From Aeoliella mucimassa (GTDB lineage Bacteria; Planctomycetota; Planctomycetia; Pirellulales; Lacipirellulaceae): DNA of 64,000 nucleotides. Position 1 is the stretch's first letter; every line of letters begins with the position of its first letter. The notes beneath the pieces are model-generated. The model was not told the DNA's origin and ran no database searches. It worked only from the letters and a program-made list of their open reading frames with translations. Position numbers and translations under genes: made by a program. The DNA lies in contig NZ_CP036278.1 in NCBI RefSeq assembly GCF_007748035.1, forward strand, positions 2,108,001 through 2,172,000. The letters are read 5' to 3'. Positions 8,305 to 17,936 of the stretch are shown here, in pieces.

Positions 8305-9674
8305 ACCAAGGCCTCCCCCGAGGTGCCGGGCGCGGTGCCGGCCAGGTCTTCGTCGGATTTTACCTGAATCGCTGGGCGGACATTCAATGCAAACTGGCGA
8401 TAAACCTCTTGCCGCCGCATGGTCTCGCCCTTCACGAGCAGCATCCAGCGAACTTCGTTGTGCGACGAGCGGAAGGAGTGCATCGCCCACTCGGGAATAG
8501 TGACCGTGAGATCCGCCTCGAAAGGCAATGTTGGCTCGATGTGCAACTGCTGCCATTTACGCAGCTCTTCGCGAAAGACCTGCTCGACCGAAGTCCGCAG
8601 ATCAGTCCCCTGACGAAAGCTAGCCGACTCTTCGCACACGAGCTCCACGGTGAGCCATCGCAGGTGCATCCAACCACCTTGTAGCAAGTACACGCGATAG
8701 GTTCCCCCAAGAGCGAGTGGGTGCGATGATATTTCGAGTAGTGTCATGCCGATGCCGCGACGTTCCCAGAACTCGCGGATCAGGTTGAACGCCAGCCAGA
8801 CGCCGACCAGGCCGAGCAGCAGTACGACTCCGAGCGCCAGCCAGGGCGTTTCGTTGTTCAGCACCTCGCGGGTAGCGACGTACACCAGGAACGCGACCAG
8901 CGTGTTCCAGAGCGCGCAGACGATCATTAAGCCGGCCATTCGCCATTTCTGGGTGCCGACCACCGGTAAGCGGTAGGGATAGCGGGTGCCGGGGCTTTCG
9001 TCTTCGAGTTCCACCGCAGGCAGCGTCGACGACTCGGCGGGTGATTCTCGTAGCGGATCGAGTCGCATCGCTTTCACCGCCACCAGGCTGCGCCGCTCAG
9101 CGGAAGTGGCCACCTGCATGAGCGAAGCCACGATGCCCCAAATGCCGACCCCGAGCAGCGACAGCGGAATGAGCGTAACTGGCCAAACCCACCAGCGAAC
9201 GTACCTACGTAGCACCAGCCGGCTCGGATCATTCGGGTGGTACCAGCAAGCGTGAGTCGTGCCAGGCTTGTAGAGTTCGGCCATTTGCAGCGCGTCGATG
9301 CGTGTCGGCGAGAAGTGACCGAGTTCGCGCTCGAGCCACACCGGCGGAAGCGAGCCATCGTCGGTCAGACGGGCCGCTTCGACTTCGATAGAGAACTCGC
9401 CGACCTCGATCGAGTTTTCGTCGAGCCGGATCGGCGTGTCGTGCTCGTACAGCTTCAGGGTGGTGACTTTGCAGACACCCGGTTCGTAGCCTGTAGGGCG
9501 TCGCGAGTCGGACCAGTCGGGGATCAACACCTGGAACACATGCAGCGCCAGGGTAATGCTGCCGACGACGAGCAGCGAGACGCTCAGGAAGACCTCGCTC
9601 CAATAGCCCAGATTGCGCATGCCGGTCGAGCGGCCACCGCGTTTCTTCTGGAGTAATGGATTGCGCCATGCCAT
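8301..9674 (-). CDS. DUF3592-like membrane protein
   Basis: A 457-aa protein. It has a hydrophobic N-terminal segment (about 27-50) and an extracytoplasmic domain of about 120 residues with the DUF3592 signature (YEHDTP...GEFSIEVEAARL...YKPGTTHACWYHPNDPSRLVLRR). A second membrane segment follows (WWVWPVTLIPLSLLGVGIWG). A further pair of segments lies at about 250-300, and then a cytoplasmic C-terminal domain of about 150 residues. It starts 33 bp after the RlmM-like gene and is coupled to the arrestin-like gene. The function is unknown. Confidence 0.75.
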   Translation of the reverse strand: MAWRNPLLQKKRGGRSTGMRNLGYWSEVFLSVSLLVVGSITLALHVFQVLIPDWSDSRRPTGYEPGVCKVTTLKLYEHDTPIRLDENSIEVGEFSIEVEAARLTDDGSLPPVWLERELGHFSPTRIDALQMAELYKPGTTHACWYHPNDPSRLVLRRYVRWWVWPVTLIPLSLLGVGIWGIVASLMQVATSAERRSLVAVKAMRLDPLRESPAESSTLPAVELEDESPGTRYPYRLPVVGTQKWRMAGLMIVCALWNTLVAFLVYVATREVLNNETPWLALGVVLLLGLVGVWLAFNLIREFWERRGIGMTLLEISSHPLALGGTYRVYLLQGGWMHLRWLTVELVCEESASFRQGTDLRTSVEQVFREELRKWQQLHIEPTLPFEADLTVTIPEWAMHSFRSSHNEVRWMLLVKGETMRRQEVYRQFALNVRPAIQVKSDEDLAGTAPGTSGEALV

Positions 9675-9707
9675 GGCTGTGCCAAACGTGCTGCGAGGAA
9701 CTGGGGG

Positions 9708-10928
9708 TTAGCGAAGGTGATGGGGGGGGACCATCTTTGTGGGAGCGTCGAAGCGTACCTCGGGAGGGCCACTGGGCGAATCGTCTGGCGCGCCCTTCGT
9801 GGGTCGGCGGCGCGAACGCTTCATCCGTCGTTGGCCTCGGCTATGCAGCGCCACCAGGCAAAGTTCCTGGCGATTATGGACTAGTTGTCGCAAGCGTATA
9901 TCACGGAACCCCCAGGAGCGGACTCGCTCGATGTATTGCGTGAGCAACTCGGGGCTGGCCACACTCCAGTCGGCCAGTTTGAGCGTGAGCACCAAACCGC
10001 GAATCGAAGTCGATGGGTGCGCGACTACGTCTTCGACTGCGTCCAACGTGTATTGCGGGGCGACGTTCAAGTCAGCGGCCAGCCACTTGGCCGGCGCGTA
10101 CTCCACTCGGCGAACTTCGTTCGATCGCTTGCGCATGTGTACAAATCGCGGATTGCCGGCCACCAGCTCGTCGACTTCCGCCGGATCGACACCGATTACC
10201 TGGAACCCACGGTTCAATAGCGCTTGGCTTGCTCCGCCGGGAGCACAACCAAGCTCCACCCACACGTCGCCACGAACCGCCGGCAAGCCCGACCACTTGA
10301 GGGCTTCCTCCATCTTCAGGTACGCCCGCGAAACCATGTCGTCGGGCGCGGCAATGGGCAGCATGCCACCGGGCCAGCGTTGATGGCGGGCGAGTGCGCG
10401 GTGCCAGCCGATATACCACTCGTTGGGTTCCACCATCACAACGTCGAGCACCACGCTGTCGGTGGGGGCCACTTTAGCGTCGATCAAATGACCATCGGTC
10501 AAAGCGTCCGACTCGCGGGCGGCCGCGAGCAACGCCTGACGGACTTCTTCGGCCAGCGGTGTGAGGGTTGGCTCGAAACCATTCTCACCCGGCAGCAAGC
10601 TGTCTCGCTGCCAGACCTGCAGCACGATGGATTCCTGCGAAGCGACCAAGGCAGCGACTCCCTCGATCTGCCAAACCTCGTGGGCAGCCGCTGTGAGCGA
10701 CGAGTTGCTCACGCGACCGAGCGAGATGGAAAGCGTGCGGGCGAACGTTGGCTGTCGGCTGGCGAGGATGGCTCCCACGTTGTCGCCGCATTTGAAGCTC
10801 ACGAAGCCAGGCCGCGAGAAGGCGAGCCGCCACTCGGGTTGCGAAGCTGCCAGCTCGGCCTTGAGCGGCTGCTCGGCACCCGGTTGGCACGTGAAAAACA
10901 CAAATTGACTGGCGGTTGGCGACGACAT
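9708..10928 (-). CDS. RlmM-like 23S rRNA ribose 2'-O-methyltransferase
   Basis: A 406-aa protein. The N-terminal part ([16 protein letters not shown]...) looks like a THUMP-type RNA-binding module. The C-terminal part is an FtsJ/RrmJ-type Rossmann methyltransferase with the SAM motif [14 protein letters not shown] (about 245), a [10 protein letters not shown] loop with the catalytic Asp, and a [10 protein letters not shown] motif with the catalytic Lys. This architecture is that of RlmM (YgdE), which methylates C2498 of 23S rRNA. The basic, Arg/Lys-rich tail is extra. The start at 10928 is divergent from msrB (105 bp). The methyltransferase family is secure, the exact target inferred. Confidence 0.8.
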   Translation of the reverse strand: MSSPTASQFVFFTCQPGAEQPLKAELAASQPEWRLAFSRPGFVSFKCGDNVGAILASRQPTFARTLSISLGRVSNSSLTAAAHEVWQIEGVAALVASQESIVLQVWQRDSLLPGENGFEPTLTPLAEEVRQALLAAARESDALTDGHLIDAKVAPTDSVVLDVVMVEPNEWYIGWHRALARHQRWPGGMLPIAAPDDMVSRAYLKMEEALKWSGLPAVRGDVWVELGCAPGGASQALLNRGFQVIGVDPAEVDELVAGNPRFVHMRKRSNEVRRVEYAPAKWLAADLNVAPQYTLDAVEDVVAHPSTSIRGLVLTLKLADWSVASPELLTQYIERVRSWGFRDIRLRQLVHNRQELCLVALHSRGQRRMKRSRRRPTKGAPDDSPSGPPEVRFDAPTKMVPPHHLR

Positions 10929-11032
10929 ACAGGGGGCCTAAACTAAGCGTGGTGGTAATAGCGTATTCTACCATAAATCGGCTCTTGTGGGCGTGGGCCC
11001 GCGGGATAGGGCTTTTCTATAGGGAACGCATC

Positions 11033-11449
11033 GTGGCAGACGAAAACAAGCAAATTACCGACGAACAGTGGCGCGAAAAGCTCACCCCCGAGCAGTACCA
11101 CGTGACTCGCGAAAAAGGGACCGAGCCCGCCTTCTCGGGCGAGTTGACCGATAACGAGCGGCAAGGCAGCTACAAGTGCGTGTGCTGCGGGGCCGAGCTG
11201 TTTACGTCGGATCAGAAATACCACTCCGGATGTGGCTGGCCTAGTTTCTTCGCCGAAGCTGGCGAAGGCAACATCGACAAGCAAGTCGACACCAGCCACG
11301 GTATGGTCCGCGAGGAGATCCTCTGCAGCCATTGCGGTGCCCACCTGGGACACTTGTTTCCCGACGGTCCTCCGCAAACTGGCATGCGGTACTGCGTAAA
11401 CTCGCTATCGCTTAAGTTCGACGAAAAGAAGAAAGACAGCGACGAGTAA
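11033..11449 (+). CDS. msrB: Peptide-methionine (R)-S-oxide reductase
   Basis: MsrB, 138 aa. It repairs methionine-R-sulfoxide in proteins. Two CxxC zinc-binding pairs are visible (CVCC, CSHC). The catalytic Cys is in [10 protein letters not shown], with the substrate-binding GCGWPSF motif before it. I chose the GTG at 11033 because AGGGA lies 8 nt upstream and the family N-terminus ([23 protein letters not shown]) begins right after. The longer frame from 10916 would add a Trp-rich leader running back over the divergent gene's start; an export leader is therefore possible but less likely. Confidence 0.95.
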   Translation: MADENKQITDEQWREKLTPEQYHVTREKGTEPAFSGELTDNERQGSYKCVCCGAELFTSDQKYHSGCGWPSFFAEAGEGNIDKQVDTSHGMVREEILCSHCGAHLGHLFPDGPPQTGMRYCVNSLSLKFDEKKKDSDE

Positions 11450-11476
11450 TACCTGCGAGAGGGCAGGGGACTCTGG

Positions 11477-12613
11477 TTACTTCTCGACAAGAAACAGATG
11501 TTCGGTCACATGGAGCGAGCGGTTCTTGAAACTGCGACTGCCACGGAAGGCATTGTATCGCTGCTTGATCACCTCGACCCGCCCGACCTTCTCGAGCATC
11601 GCCTGCATGTCGGCCGGAGCGATGAAGCCTTCGTCGTTGAACGAGATGAGCAGGAACCGGGTATCGATCTGTTGGACTAAGTCGGTCATTAGCCGTAGCG
11701 ACTCAATTCGTACGTTGTAGCCCGAGCGATTCCAGTCGACCGGTATGCCCGAGACGCGACTCACCCGCTCCGGGCGCTCGTAACGTGCGAGCAGGTTGAG
11801 CATGAAGTAGTTCGACCCGTACGGATGCTGGTTGTACGGGGGATCGAGATAGGCCAGGTCGAACTCGCCGGCCGATCGTGCGGCGACGTTTGCGTCGAGT
11901 TGCAGCACCTGCCAGTCGCACTCAAAGTGGCTTAGCACCGGAGGGCGAAGCACGATGTTGCCACGAATGCGACTCAGAGCGTCGCGCCCGCTGCCGCCGA
12001 ATTGGCCGATCTTGGTGGCTCGATCTTTGTAAAAACCTTTGAACACGCCAGCGGTATTCGCGTGCACCGATGCCGCGCTCAGTAACGGGGCGAGCAGGAA
12101 GTCGCGGTGCTCGGCCGGCACTTCGTTCAGATAGCGACGGTAATGATCGAGTCGCAGCGCGTTGTTGCGCGTGTAGAACACGCGGTCGTCGCGGGTGATT
12201 TGTGATTCGTCGCGCGGAGCGTACATCTCGCTCACGAAGCCTGGCTGCGGGGGATCGACCTCCAGGCGGGCGTTAAGTCGCTCGACCCATTCGTCGATGG
12301 CCGCCAGGTCGACCTCCGAGCGGTTGGCCAGATAGCACCTGCCGGCGATGGCCGCGTACAGCTCCAAGTCGTTGGATACCAACAACGAAGCATGACGCTT
12401 CAGTGCGCGAGAGACCACGCCCGATCCGCTGAACACATCGAAGCAGCGGAGGTGCGAACGATGCAGTCGACGTTTGATTTGTTCTACCGCGGTTTCGATC
12501 TGCGAAAGCAGCGACCGCTTGTTGCCTAGGTACGTAATCAACTGCTCCGTGAGATACGCCGGGTTCTCCTGGCGACTCAAGCGCGCGACGGGCTGGCAGG
12601 TGGTAACGCTCAT
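11477..12613 (-). CDS. D12-class N6-adenine DNA methyltransferase, solitary
   Basis: A 378-aa DNA adenine methyltransferase of the Dam/MboII-like D12 class. The order of motifs is alpha-class: YLGNKRSLL near residue 28, SAM-binding FDVFSGSGVV (about 58-67), a target-recognition region, then catalytic DPPYN (about 261). No restriction endonuclease gene is adjacent: the neighbours are msrB and a UvrD-type helicase 90 bp upstream on the same strand. It may be an orphan methylase with an epigenetic role or the relic of a restriction-modification system. The recognition sequence cannot be read from the protein. Confidence 0.87.
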   Translation of the reverse strand: MSVTTCQPVARLSRQENPAYLTEQLITYLGNKRSLLSQIETAVEQIKRRLHRSHLRCFDVFSGSGVVSRALKRHASLLVSNDLELYAAIAGRCYLANRSEVDLAAIDEWVERLNARLEVDPPQPGFVSEMYAPRDESQITRDDRVFYTRNNALRLDHYRRYLNEVPAEHRDFLLAPLLSAASVHANTAGVFKGFYKDRATKIGQFGGSGRDALSRIRGNIVLRPPVLSHFECDWQVLQLDANVAARSAGEFDLAYLDPPYNQHPYGSNYFMLNLLARYERPERVSRVSGIPVDWNRSGYNVRIESLRLMTDLVQQIDTRFLLISFNDEGFIAPADMQAMLEKVGRVEVIKQRYNAFRGSRSFKNRSLHVTEHLFLVEK

Positions 12614-12703
12614 CGGATATCGATGGAAAGGGGAAACTGGCTAGGTTTCCTCCTTATACCACGGAAGCCGGTTAGCGACCTACAGCGATTCTGACCACGT
12701 ATA

Positions 12704-15007
12704 TCACGAATTGGCCGGGCGTAGCGGACTGTGTGCCAGCACGAATTTGCGTTCGCCTGCCATGGCGAATTGCACGGTTGCTTTGCGTCCTGCCCCTGAG
12801 CCACCAAGGGCGATGATTTTGCCGGGGCCGAACTCGGGATGCACGACGGTCATGCCTTGCACGAAGACGTCGGGTGACACTCGCTTGTGGGGCTTGGGAT
12901 TCGTCCCGCCGGCATCGAGTTGAGCGGCGGTTTGCATGGCCGGTAGCGACACCGGCGGCTTCGGTTTGTCGTGTTCGGGGCCATGATCGAGTTCGAAGAC
13001 TTGTTCGTCGTAATCGGGCTCCTCATCGTAGCCGTCGTACTCGTCGACATCGAAGCTCAGGTCGATGTTGTCGGCTTCGCCCATCTGAAGTTCGTGCCGC
13101 GGCATCTCCATCAGGAACTTACTTGGTATCGCCACACGGCGCTGGCCGCGGAACTCGCGAATGCGGGCGTAGCTCAGTTGCAGTTCTTGCTCGGCGCGGG
13201 TGATGCCGACAAACGCCAGGCGTCGCTCTTCTTCCAGTTGATCGACGCTATCTAGCGATCGCTCGTGGGGCAAAATGCCATCTTCGGTCGCGATGAGATA
13301 GACCACCGGGAACTCCAGGCCTTTGGTCGCGTGAAGCGTCATCAGCGTCACTTTGTCGGCGTCGTTCTCCCAGTTGTCGGTCTCGTTCACCAGCCAGGTG
13401 CGTTCGAGGTAGGTCTCGAGTCCACCATCGCCGGTCGATTCGCTTTGCTCGTCGAACTGGCGGGCGTCGGTCAGCAGTTCTTCGACGTTCTCCAATCGCG
13501 ATTGGTCTTCGACATCCTCGCTCTTGCGGAGACTCTCTTTGTAACCACTTTCTTCCAAAGCGGTGCCGATGACTTCCTCGACCGATTCGCCTGCTACCGC
13601 GGAGAGCTTGTCGATGAGCGTGACAAAACCAGTGAGCGAATTGCTCGCCCGCTTGGTAAGCCCTTCGATCAATTTGCACTCGCGGGCGGCGTCGAGCAGC
13701 GAGGTGCCGTAGCGATACGCGTGCATGTTCAATCGCTCGATCGACTTCTTGCCAACGCCGCGGGTGGGAGCACTGACTGCCCGATCGAACGCGACATCGT
13801 CCTGCGGATTGTTTGCGAGTTGGCAATAAGCCAGCAAGTCTTTGATTTCCTTGCGCCCATAGAACTCCTGCCCGCGAACCATCTGGTAAGGCACTCCCGC
13901 TTTGCGGAGCGCCCGCTCGAGCGATCGCGACAACGCGTTCACGCGGTAGAAGATGGCAAAGTCGCTAGCGGAGCGTTCGCCACGTTCGATAGTACCGCGA
14001 ATCTGATCGGCGATGTCGCTTGCTTCGAGATCTTGATCCGCGTACGCGACCAGACGCACGGGATTGCCTTCGTCGTTTTCGGTGAAGAGCGACTTCTTCT
14101 TGCGGCGCGTGTTGTAGGCAATCAACTCGTCGGCGACACGCAGGATGCGCTTGGTGCTGCGGTAGTTCTGTTCCAGGCGAACGATTTTCACCTCGGGGAA
14201 ATCGTTCTCGAAGTTCAGGATGTTCGAAATGTCGGCCCCCCGCCAGCCATAGATCGATTGATCGGGATCGCCGGTGGCCGCGAGATTCGGATAGTCGTGC
14301 GACAGGGCCTTGAGAATGACGTACTGCGCCTGGTTGGTATCTTGGTATTCGTCGACCAGTACGTAGCGAAAGCGACTGTCGAGCTGCTGGCGAATCTCAG
14401 GATTGTCGTACAACAGCGTAGCGACGTGCATCAGCAGATCGTCGAAGTCGACCGCGGCCGATTGCAGCATCCGCTCCTGGTACGCAGGGTACACCTGGGC
14501 GACCACGCTCGAGAGCACCGACTGGCGGTGCGGCTGGTACGCTTCGGGGCGGATCAAATTGTTCTTCGCGCCGCTGATGGCCGTGGCAATGCGGTCGACG
14601 GAATAGTTCATCGTCGACACTTGCTGGGCTTCGATTACTCGCTTCAGCACCTGCTTGCTGTCGGAGGTATCGTAGATCGTGAAGTTCGGCCGCAGCCCAA
14701 CTAGTTCGCCGAACTCGCGGAGGATTCTCGCGCCGAATCGGTGGAACGTGCTAACCCAAACAGGTTGTCCAGGCACCAACGCCTGCACGCGGTTTTGCAT
14801 TTCGCTCGCCGCTTTGTTGGTAAAGGTGAGCGCAAGAATCTGACGCGCAGCGACTCCGCATTCTAATAGATGCGCGATGCGATGCGTGACGACGCGCGTC
14901 TTACCACTACCAGGGCCTGCGAGAATGAGCAGCGGGCCATCCACATGCATCACGGCTTCCCGCTGGGCTTCATTGAGTGATGCAACGTGAGATGAATAAG
15001 ACGACAT
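12704..15007 (-). CDS. pcrA: UvrD/PcrA-family ATP-dependent 3'-5' DNA helicase
   Basis: A 767-aa SF1A helicase. It has the Q-motif region (LNEAQREAV), Walker A AGPGSGKT, motif Ia (LTFTNKAASEM), motif II VDEYQDTN, motif III GDPDQSIYGWRGA, motif IV (QNYRS), motif V (TLMTLHATKGLEF) and motif VI (VGITRAEQEL). The C-terminal tail ends with the Tudor-like GMTVVHPEFGPGKII strand set typical of PcrA/UvrD. The start MSSYSS at 15007 is preferred over an upstream Met, since the family begins just before LNEAQ. It unwinds DNA in repair and removes stalled complexes. The DNA methyltransferase gene lies downstream on the same strand. Confidence 0.95.
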   Translation of the reverse strand: MSSYSSHVASLNEAQREAVMHVDGPLLILAGPGSGKTRVVTHRIAHLLECGVAARQILALTFTNKAASEMQNRVQALVPGQPVWVSTFHRFGARILREFGELVGLRPNFTIYDTSDSKQVLKRVIEAQQVSTMNYSVDRIATAISGAKNNLIRPEAYQPHRQSVLSSVVAQVYPAYQERMLQSAAVDFDDLLMHVATLLYDNPEIRQQLDSRFRYVLVDEYQDTNQAQYVILKALSHDYPNLAATGDPDQSIYGWRGADISNILNFENDFPEVKIVRLEQNYRSTKRILRVADELIAYNTRRKKKSLFTENDEGNPVRLVAYADQDLEASDIADQIRGTIERGERSASDFAIFYRVNALSRSLERALRKAGVPYQMVRGQEFYGRKEIKDLLAYCQLANNPQDDVAFDRAVSAPTRGVGKKSIERLNMHAYRYGTSLLDAARECKLIEGLTKRASNSLTGFVTLIDKLSAVAGESVEEVIGTALEESGYKESLRKSEDVEDQSRLENVEELLTDARQFDEQSESTGDGGLETYLERTWLVNETDNWENDADKVTLMTLHATKGLEFPVVYLIATEDGILPHERSLDSVDQLEEERRLAFVGITRAEQELQLSYARIREFRGQRRVAIPSKFLMEMPRHELQMGEADNIDLSFDVDEYDGYDEEPDYDEQVFELDHGPEHDKPKPPVSLPAMQTAAQLDAGGTNPKPHKRVSPDVFVQGMTVVHPEFGPGKIIALGGSGAGRKATVQFAMAGERKFVLAHSPLRPANS

Positions 15008-15327
15008 GCTGTCAGCGAAACGGTTAGTGGGTTGCTGGTGTTTAACTAAGGAGTGACTGCTAAAAATATACGCGGCTCGCTCGGTTTTCTCCATGCGTCG
15101 TCGCTAGCGTTTACTTGTGGTAATCAAAAAAATGCGGCAGACCCAGGTGCAGATCGAACACAACCTGCTATACTTTCGCCAGTTGAGATTGCACTCGGCC
15201 AGGGAAGTGCCGGCTGTTGGGCAACTCGAGTTTTCATTGTGTCCAGCATGCACCACTGGTCCATTGCCAGGCGAACAACTACCGTTGATGTTCGCAATTC
15301 AATCAACCATGGAGGGAGTCTCGAATC

Positions 15328-15600
15328 ATGACACGTATTCCTCTCAATCGTGCTGAAGCTGACAGCCAAGAACTGCAATCCCGCCTCGAAATGAGCACTG
15401 CCGAAATTGGTTTGGCTGTGCGTACCACCAACTGCCTTGAAGAAAAGGGTGTGTTCACGGTTCACGATTTGTTGAACTGCACCCGGGACGATTTGCTTTC
15501 GATCTCCAACTTCGGCGAGAAGACTTTGGAAGAAGTCTACACGGCGCTCGAGAAGCATGGCTTCTATCGCCCAGGTCGCCAGGCACCGTTGCCACGCTAA
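15328..15600 (+). CDS. Stand-alone RNA polymerase alpha-CTD-like protein
   Basis: A 90-aa protein. Residues about 24-80 match the C-terminal domain of RNA polymerase alpha: MSTAEIGLAVRTTNCLEEKG, then VHDLLNCTRDDLLSISNFGEKTLEEV with the helix-hairpin-helix (NFGEKTLEE). There is no N-terminal assembly domain. The start ATG follows AGGGAG. In RpoA this domain binds UP-element DNA and activators; a free copy could act as a DNA-binding regulator or decoy. It is divergently oriented from the helicase gene, with about 320 bp between them. Confidence 0.85.
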   Translation: MTRIPLNRAEADSQELQSRLEMSTAEIGLAVRTTNCLEEKGVFTVHDLLNCTRDDLLSISNFGEKTLEEVYTALEKHGFYRPGRQAPLPR

Positions 15601-15655
15601 GCCAACAGGGCCAACGCAGCGAGCCGAGCAACCAAAGTTCGCAGCTTACCAGTGA

Positions 15656-16621
15656 TTAAGAATTCCGGGCTTCGCGGCGGTAGACCAATCCATGGTCGAT
15701 CGGTGCGAAGCCCAGGTTTTTATAGAACTCAATCGCGGGTGCGTTGGTGAGCATCGTTTGCGTTTCGACGGTCGTGATGCCGCGCTTGTGCAGTTCCTTG
15801 AACGATTCGCCTAGCAGGTAGGTACCGTAGCCGTGGCGGCGGTATTCGTCGTCGACCCACAGGTCGAACATTCCCGCGGCTCGCAATCCCCAACTGCTCG
15901 CGAGCGGTTCGATGTCCCAGAACGTTACGTAGGCCAGCACCTTGTCCTGACGACGCCGGCGGAGGAAGAACCGGATCCGCTCCAGGCTGCCATAGACCGA
16001 AGTGTTCCACCAGTTCAGCGTGATCGGGGCGTAGAGCGTCTCGAAATTCACCTCGCGGGCGACTCGTCGCTGTTCGCGATTGACCATCGGACGGAACCGC
16101 ACCAAGTCGCGCTGCAGGATTACCACACGTCCGCGTTCGCGGTACTGGTTGCGCGAAAACACCCTGCGGCGTGGTTCGTCCGACAGCAAGATGCCCGGCA
16201 GTTCGCTGCCGCCGTACAGGCCGAGATAAAAACCGTTGAGTGGGTTAATGCCGCCGCCGTACAGCACCTTGGCTCCCCGGCCGCGGAGGTACGCTTCGCT
16301 CTGGGCGAGCAGCTGATCAGGCAGGTTCGAGTTCCACAGGTCGTCGCGAACCATGATCATGTAGGTCGTGCCGGTGTCGGTTTCTACCTGATTGTGAGGA
16401 TCGTTCGGGCCAAAACCGGCGTGGGCGAAGCCCACCATCTCGTCATCGTCGTTGACTGCGACAATAAAGCCCTTCGGATCGAAATAATGCTTGGAAAACA
16501 AGCACATTTCCAGCACGCCAGTAGATACAGGCTGGGCCAAACCGCGCTGCGGAGGCTGGCACGACCACAGCTTGGCGATCCGTGGTGGGTCGGTGTTGCA
16601 AAACGGGCGAAAACGGTACAC
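15656..16621 (-). CDS. GNAT-family N-acetyltransferase, two-domain
   Basis: A 321-aa protein with two GNAT-like halves. The N-terminal half has FIVAVNDDDEMVGFAHAGF and AYLRGRGAKVLYGGG...NGFYLGLYGG. The C-terminal half contains the acetyl-CoA loop pattern in WVDDEYRRHGYGTYLL and the end motif TNAPAIEFYKNLGFAPIDHG. The substrate is unknown. It is the last gene of a minus-strand trio with the Rieske protein and the acyltransferase, 40 bp below the Rieske gene. Confidence 0.85.
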   Translation of the reverse strand: MYRFRPFCNTDPPRIAKLWSCQPPQRGLAQPVSTGVLEMCLFSKHYFDPKGFIVAVNDDDEMVGFAHAGFGPNDPHNQVETDTGTTYMIMVRDDLWNSNLPDQLLAQSEAYLRGRGAKVLYGGGINPLNGFYLGLYGGSELPGILLSDEPRRRVFSRNQYRERGRVVILQRDLVRFRPMVNREQRRVAREVNFETLYAPITLNWWNTSVYGSLERIRFFLRRRRQDKVLAYVTFWDIEPLASSWGLRAAGMFDLWVDDEYRRHGYGTYLLGESFKELHKRGITTVETQTMLTNAPAIEFYKNLGFAPIDHGLVYRREARNS

Positions 16622-16661
16622 GCGAAGGCTATCGAACGCTTTCTAAAGGGGGTTTAGTCCA

Positions 16662-16979
16662 TTACGACGGGGCAGGTATCTCAATCTGTATGGTACCGCC
16701 CGATTCGCGAGCCCGGTAGACGGTCTGGCAAATCGACTCGCTCAGCAGCTGCCGGCCGGTACGAATATCGTACTGCCAGCCGTGCCAGGGGCACGTTAAC
16801 GTGCAGCCAGCGAGGTCGCCCGAGGCCAGGGGACCCCCCTGGTGGGCACAGATACCATCCAAAGCATAGAACTCGCCGTCGACGTTGGCCACGACCACGA
16901 TCGACTCGCCGACCACGGCTTCCAGCAGGGTGCCAGGCGGGCATTCGCCAACGGTTGCTACTTCGACCCATTCTCCCAT
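16662..16979 (-). CDS. Rieske [2Fe-2S] ferredoxin-like protein
   Basis: A 105-aa soluble Rieske protein. The cluster ligands are CAHQGG (Cys, His) and CPWHGWQYD (Cys, His), with the standard spacing. No signal peptide or membrane anchor is present, so it is the small, NirD/bacterial-ferredoxin-like type that donates electrons to oxygenases or acts alone. No oxygenase gene is nearby. It lies 18 bp after the acyltransferase gene on the same strand. Confidence 0.93.
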   Translation of the reverse strand: MGEWVEVATVGECPPGTLLEAVVGESIVVVANVDGEFYALDGICAHQGGPLASGDLAGCTLTCPWHGWQYDIRTGRQLLSESICQTVYRARESGGTIQIEIPAPS

Positions 16980-16997
16980 AGTCGCCTTCTCGTCGTG

Positions 16998-17936
16998 CTA
17001 GGCCGCCAACTTTCCGCGTCGTTCGAGCCGACGGCGGATTTTTTCCGGGATTTCGCCCTTCCAGCGGCGATGGATCCACCAATATTGCTCAGGATCGCTC
17101 AGGATGATTCGTTCAAGGCAACCAGTGTACCACTCGGTCATCGGTTGCACACCTGCGTGGGCGAAGTCGCGATCCGCCGGATCGACCACGTCGGCCACTT
17201 CGATCTCGTATTGCAGCATCCGCTGTTTTCGGCGAACCCCGACCACGATCGTGGGAGCCTCGAACGACAGCGAAAACAGGGCGACTGCTTTGTGTGTGGA
17301 AGCTGGCCTGCCGAAAAACGGAACCCAGCAGCCACGATTGCCGCCAGCCTGGTCGCCCAGCAGCGTGAGGGCCCCGCCGCTCGAGAGCAGCTGCTCGATC
17401 TGTTCGCTGCTGCCTTGCTTGGGAAGGATGTACTGCCCGGTGCGGCCGCGAAAGTCGTTGACAAACCGGTCGATGTGCCGGTTGTCGAGCGTTCGGGCCA
17501 CGGTATGCGTAGGAAAACCGAACATCCCGAGCAAGTAACCGCCGAGTTCGAAGTTGCCGTAATGACCCGAAATCACCACGCTTGGGCGCGTGGTGCACAT
17601 CGTGCGAATGATGGCCTCGTTCTGAGGCACGTCGACCAGTTCGCGCCAGTTGGTGCGATGCACCCGCCGTGGCGTGTGGGCGATCTCCATGATCATCAGA
17701 AACAGGTGCCGCCACATGCCCCAAGCGAGTCGCTGCTGCTCCGCTTCGGTGAGCGTCGGCAGGGCGATCTTCAGATTCTCGCGGAGCACTTTTCGTCGAA
17801 CCGGCAACACGGTGGTAAACAGCGTCGCCATTCCACCCGCGATGCGTTCGCACACCCCGATCGGCAGCGCCTGCACGAAGGCAATCGCCACACGAACCAC
17901 CAAGTACACGGCGTAGTCGATCAGTTGTTGAAGCAT
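16998..17936 (-). CDS. LpxL/HtrB-family lysophospholipid acyltransferase
   Basis: A 312-aa inner-membrane acyltransferase of the lipid A biosynthesis (LpxL/LpxM) family. The N-terminus has a hydrophobic anchor (YAVYLVVRVAIAFVQ). The catalytic HX4[D/E] motif is HYGNFE (about residue 125). Others are GQYILPKQG, LLGDQAGG and FFGRPASTHKA, and it ends near EQYWWIHRRWK. The start at 17936 gives the normal family N-terminus. Lipid A is documented in several planctomycetes, so late acylation of lipid A is plausible. It heads the Rieske/GNAT run; a repeat-rich intergenic region lies upstream. Confidence 0.9.
   Translation of the reverse strand: MLQQLIDYAVYLVVRVAIAFVQALPIGVCERIAGGMATLFTTVLPVRRKVLRENLKIALPTLTEAEQQRLAWGMWRHLFLMIMEIAHTPRRVHRTNWRELVDVPQNEAIIRTMCTTRPSVVISGHYGNFELGGYLLGMFGFPTHTVARTLDNRHIDRFVNDFRGRTGQYILPKQGSSEQIEQLLSSGGALTLLGDQAGGNRGCWVPFFGRPASTHKAVALFSLSFEAPTIVVGVRRKQRMLQYEIEVADVVDPADRDFAHAGVQPMTEWYTGCLERIILSDPEQYWWIHRRWKGEIPEKIRRRLERRGKLAA

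Noticed and set aside
13265-14704. A 479-codon plus-strand frame
   Set aside because: Antisense to the UvrD/PcrA helicase.
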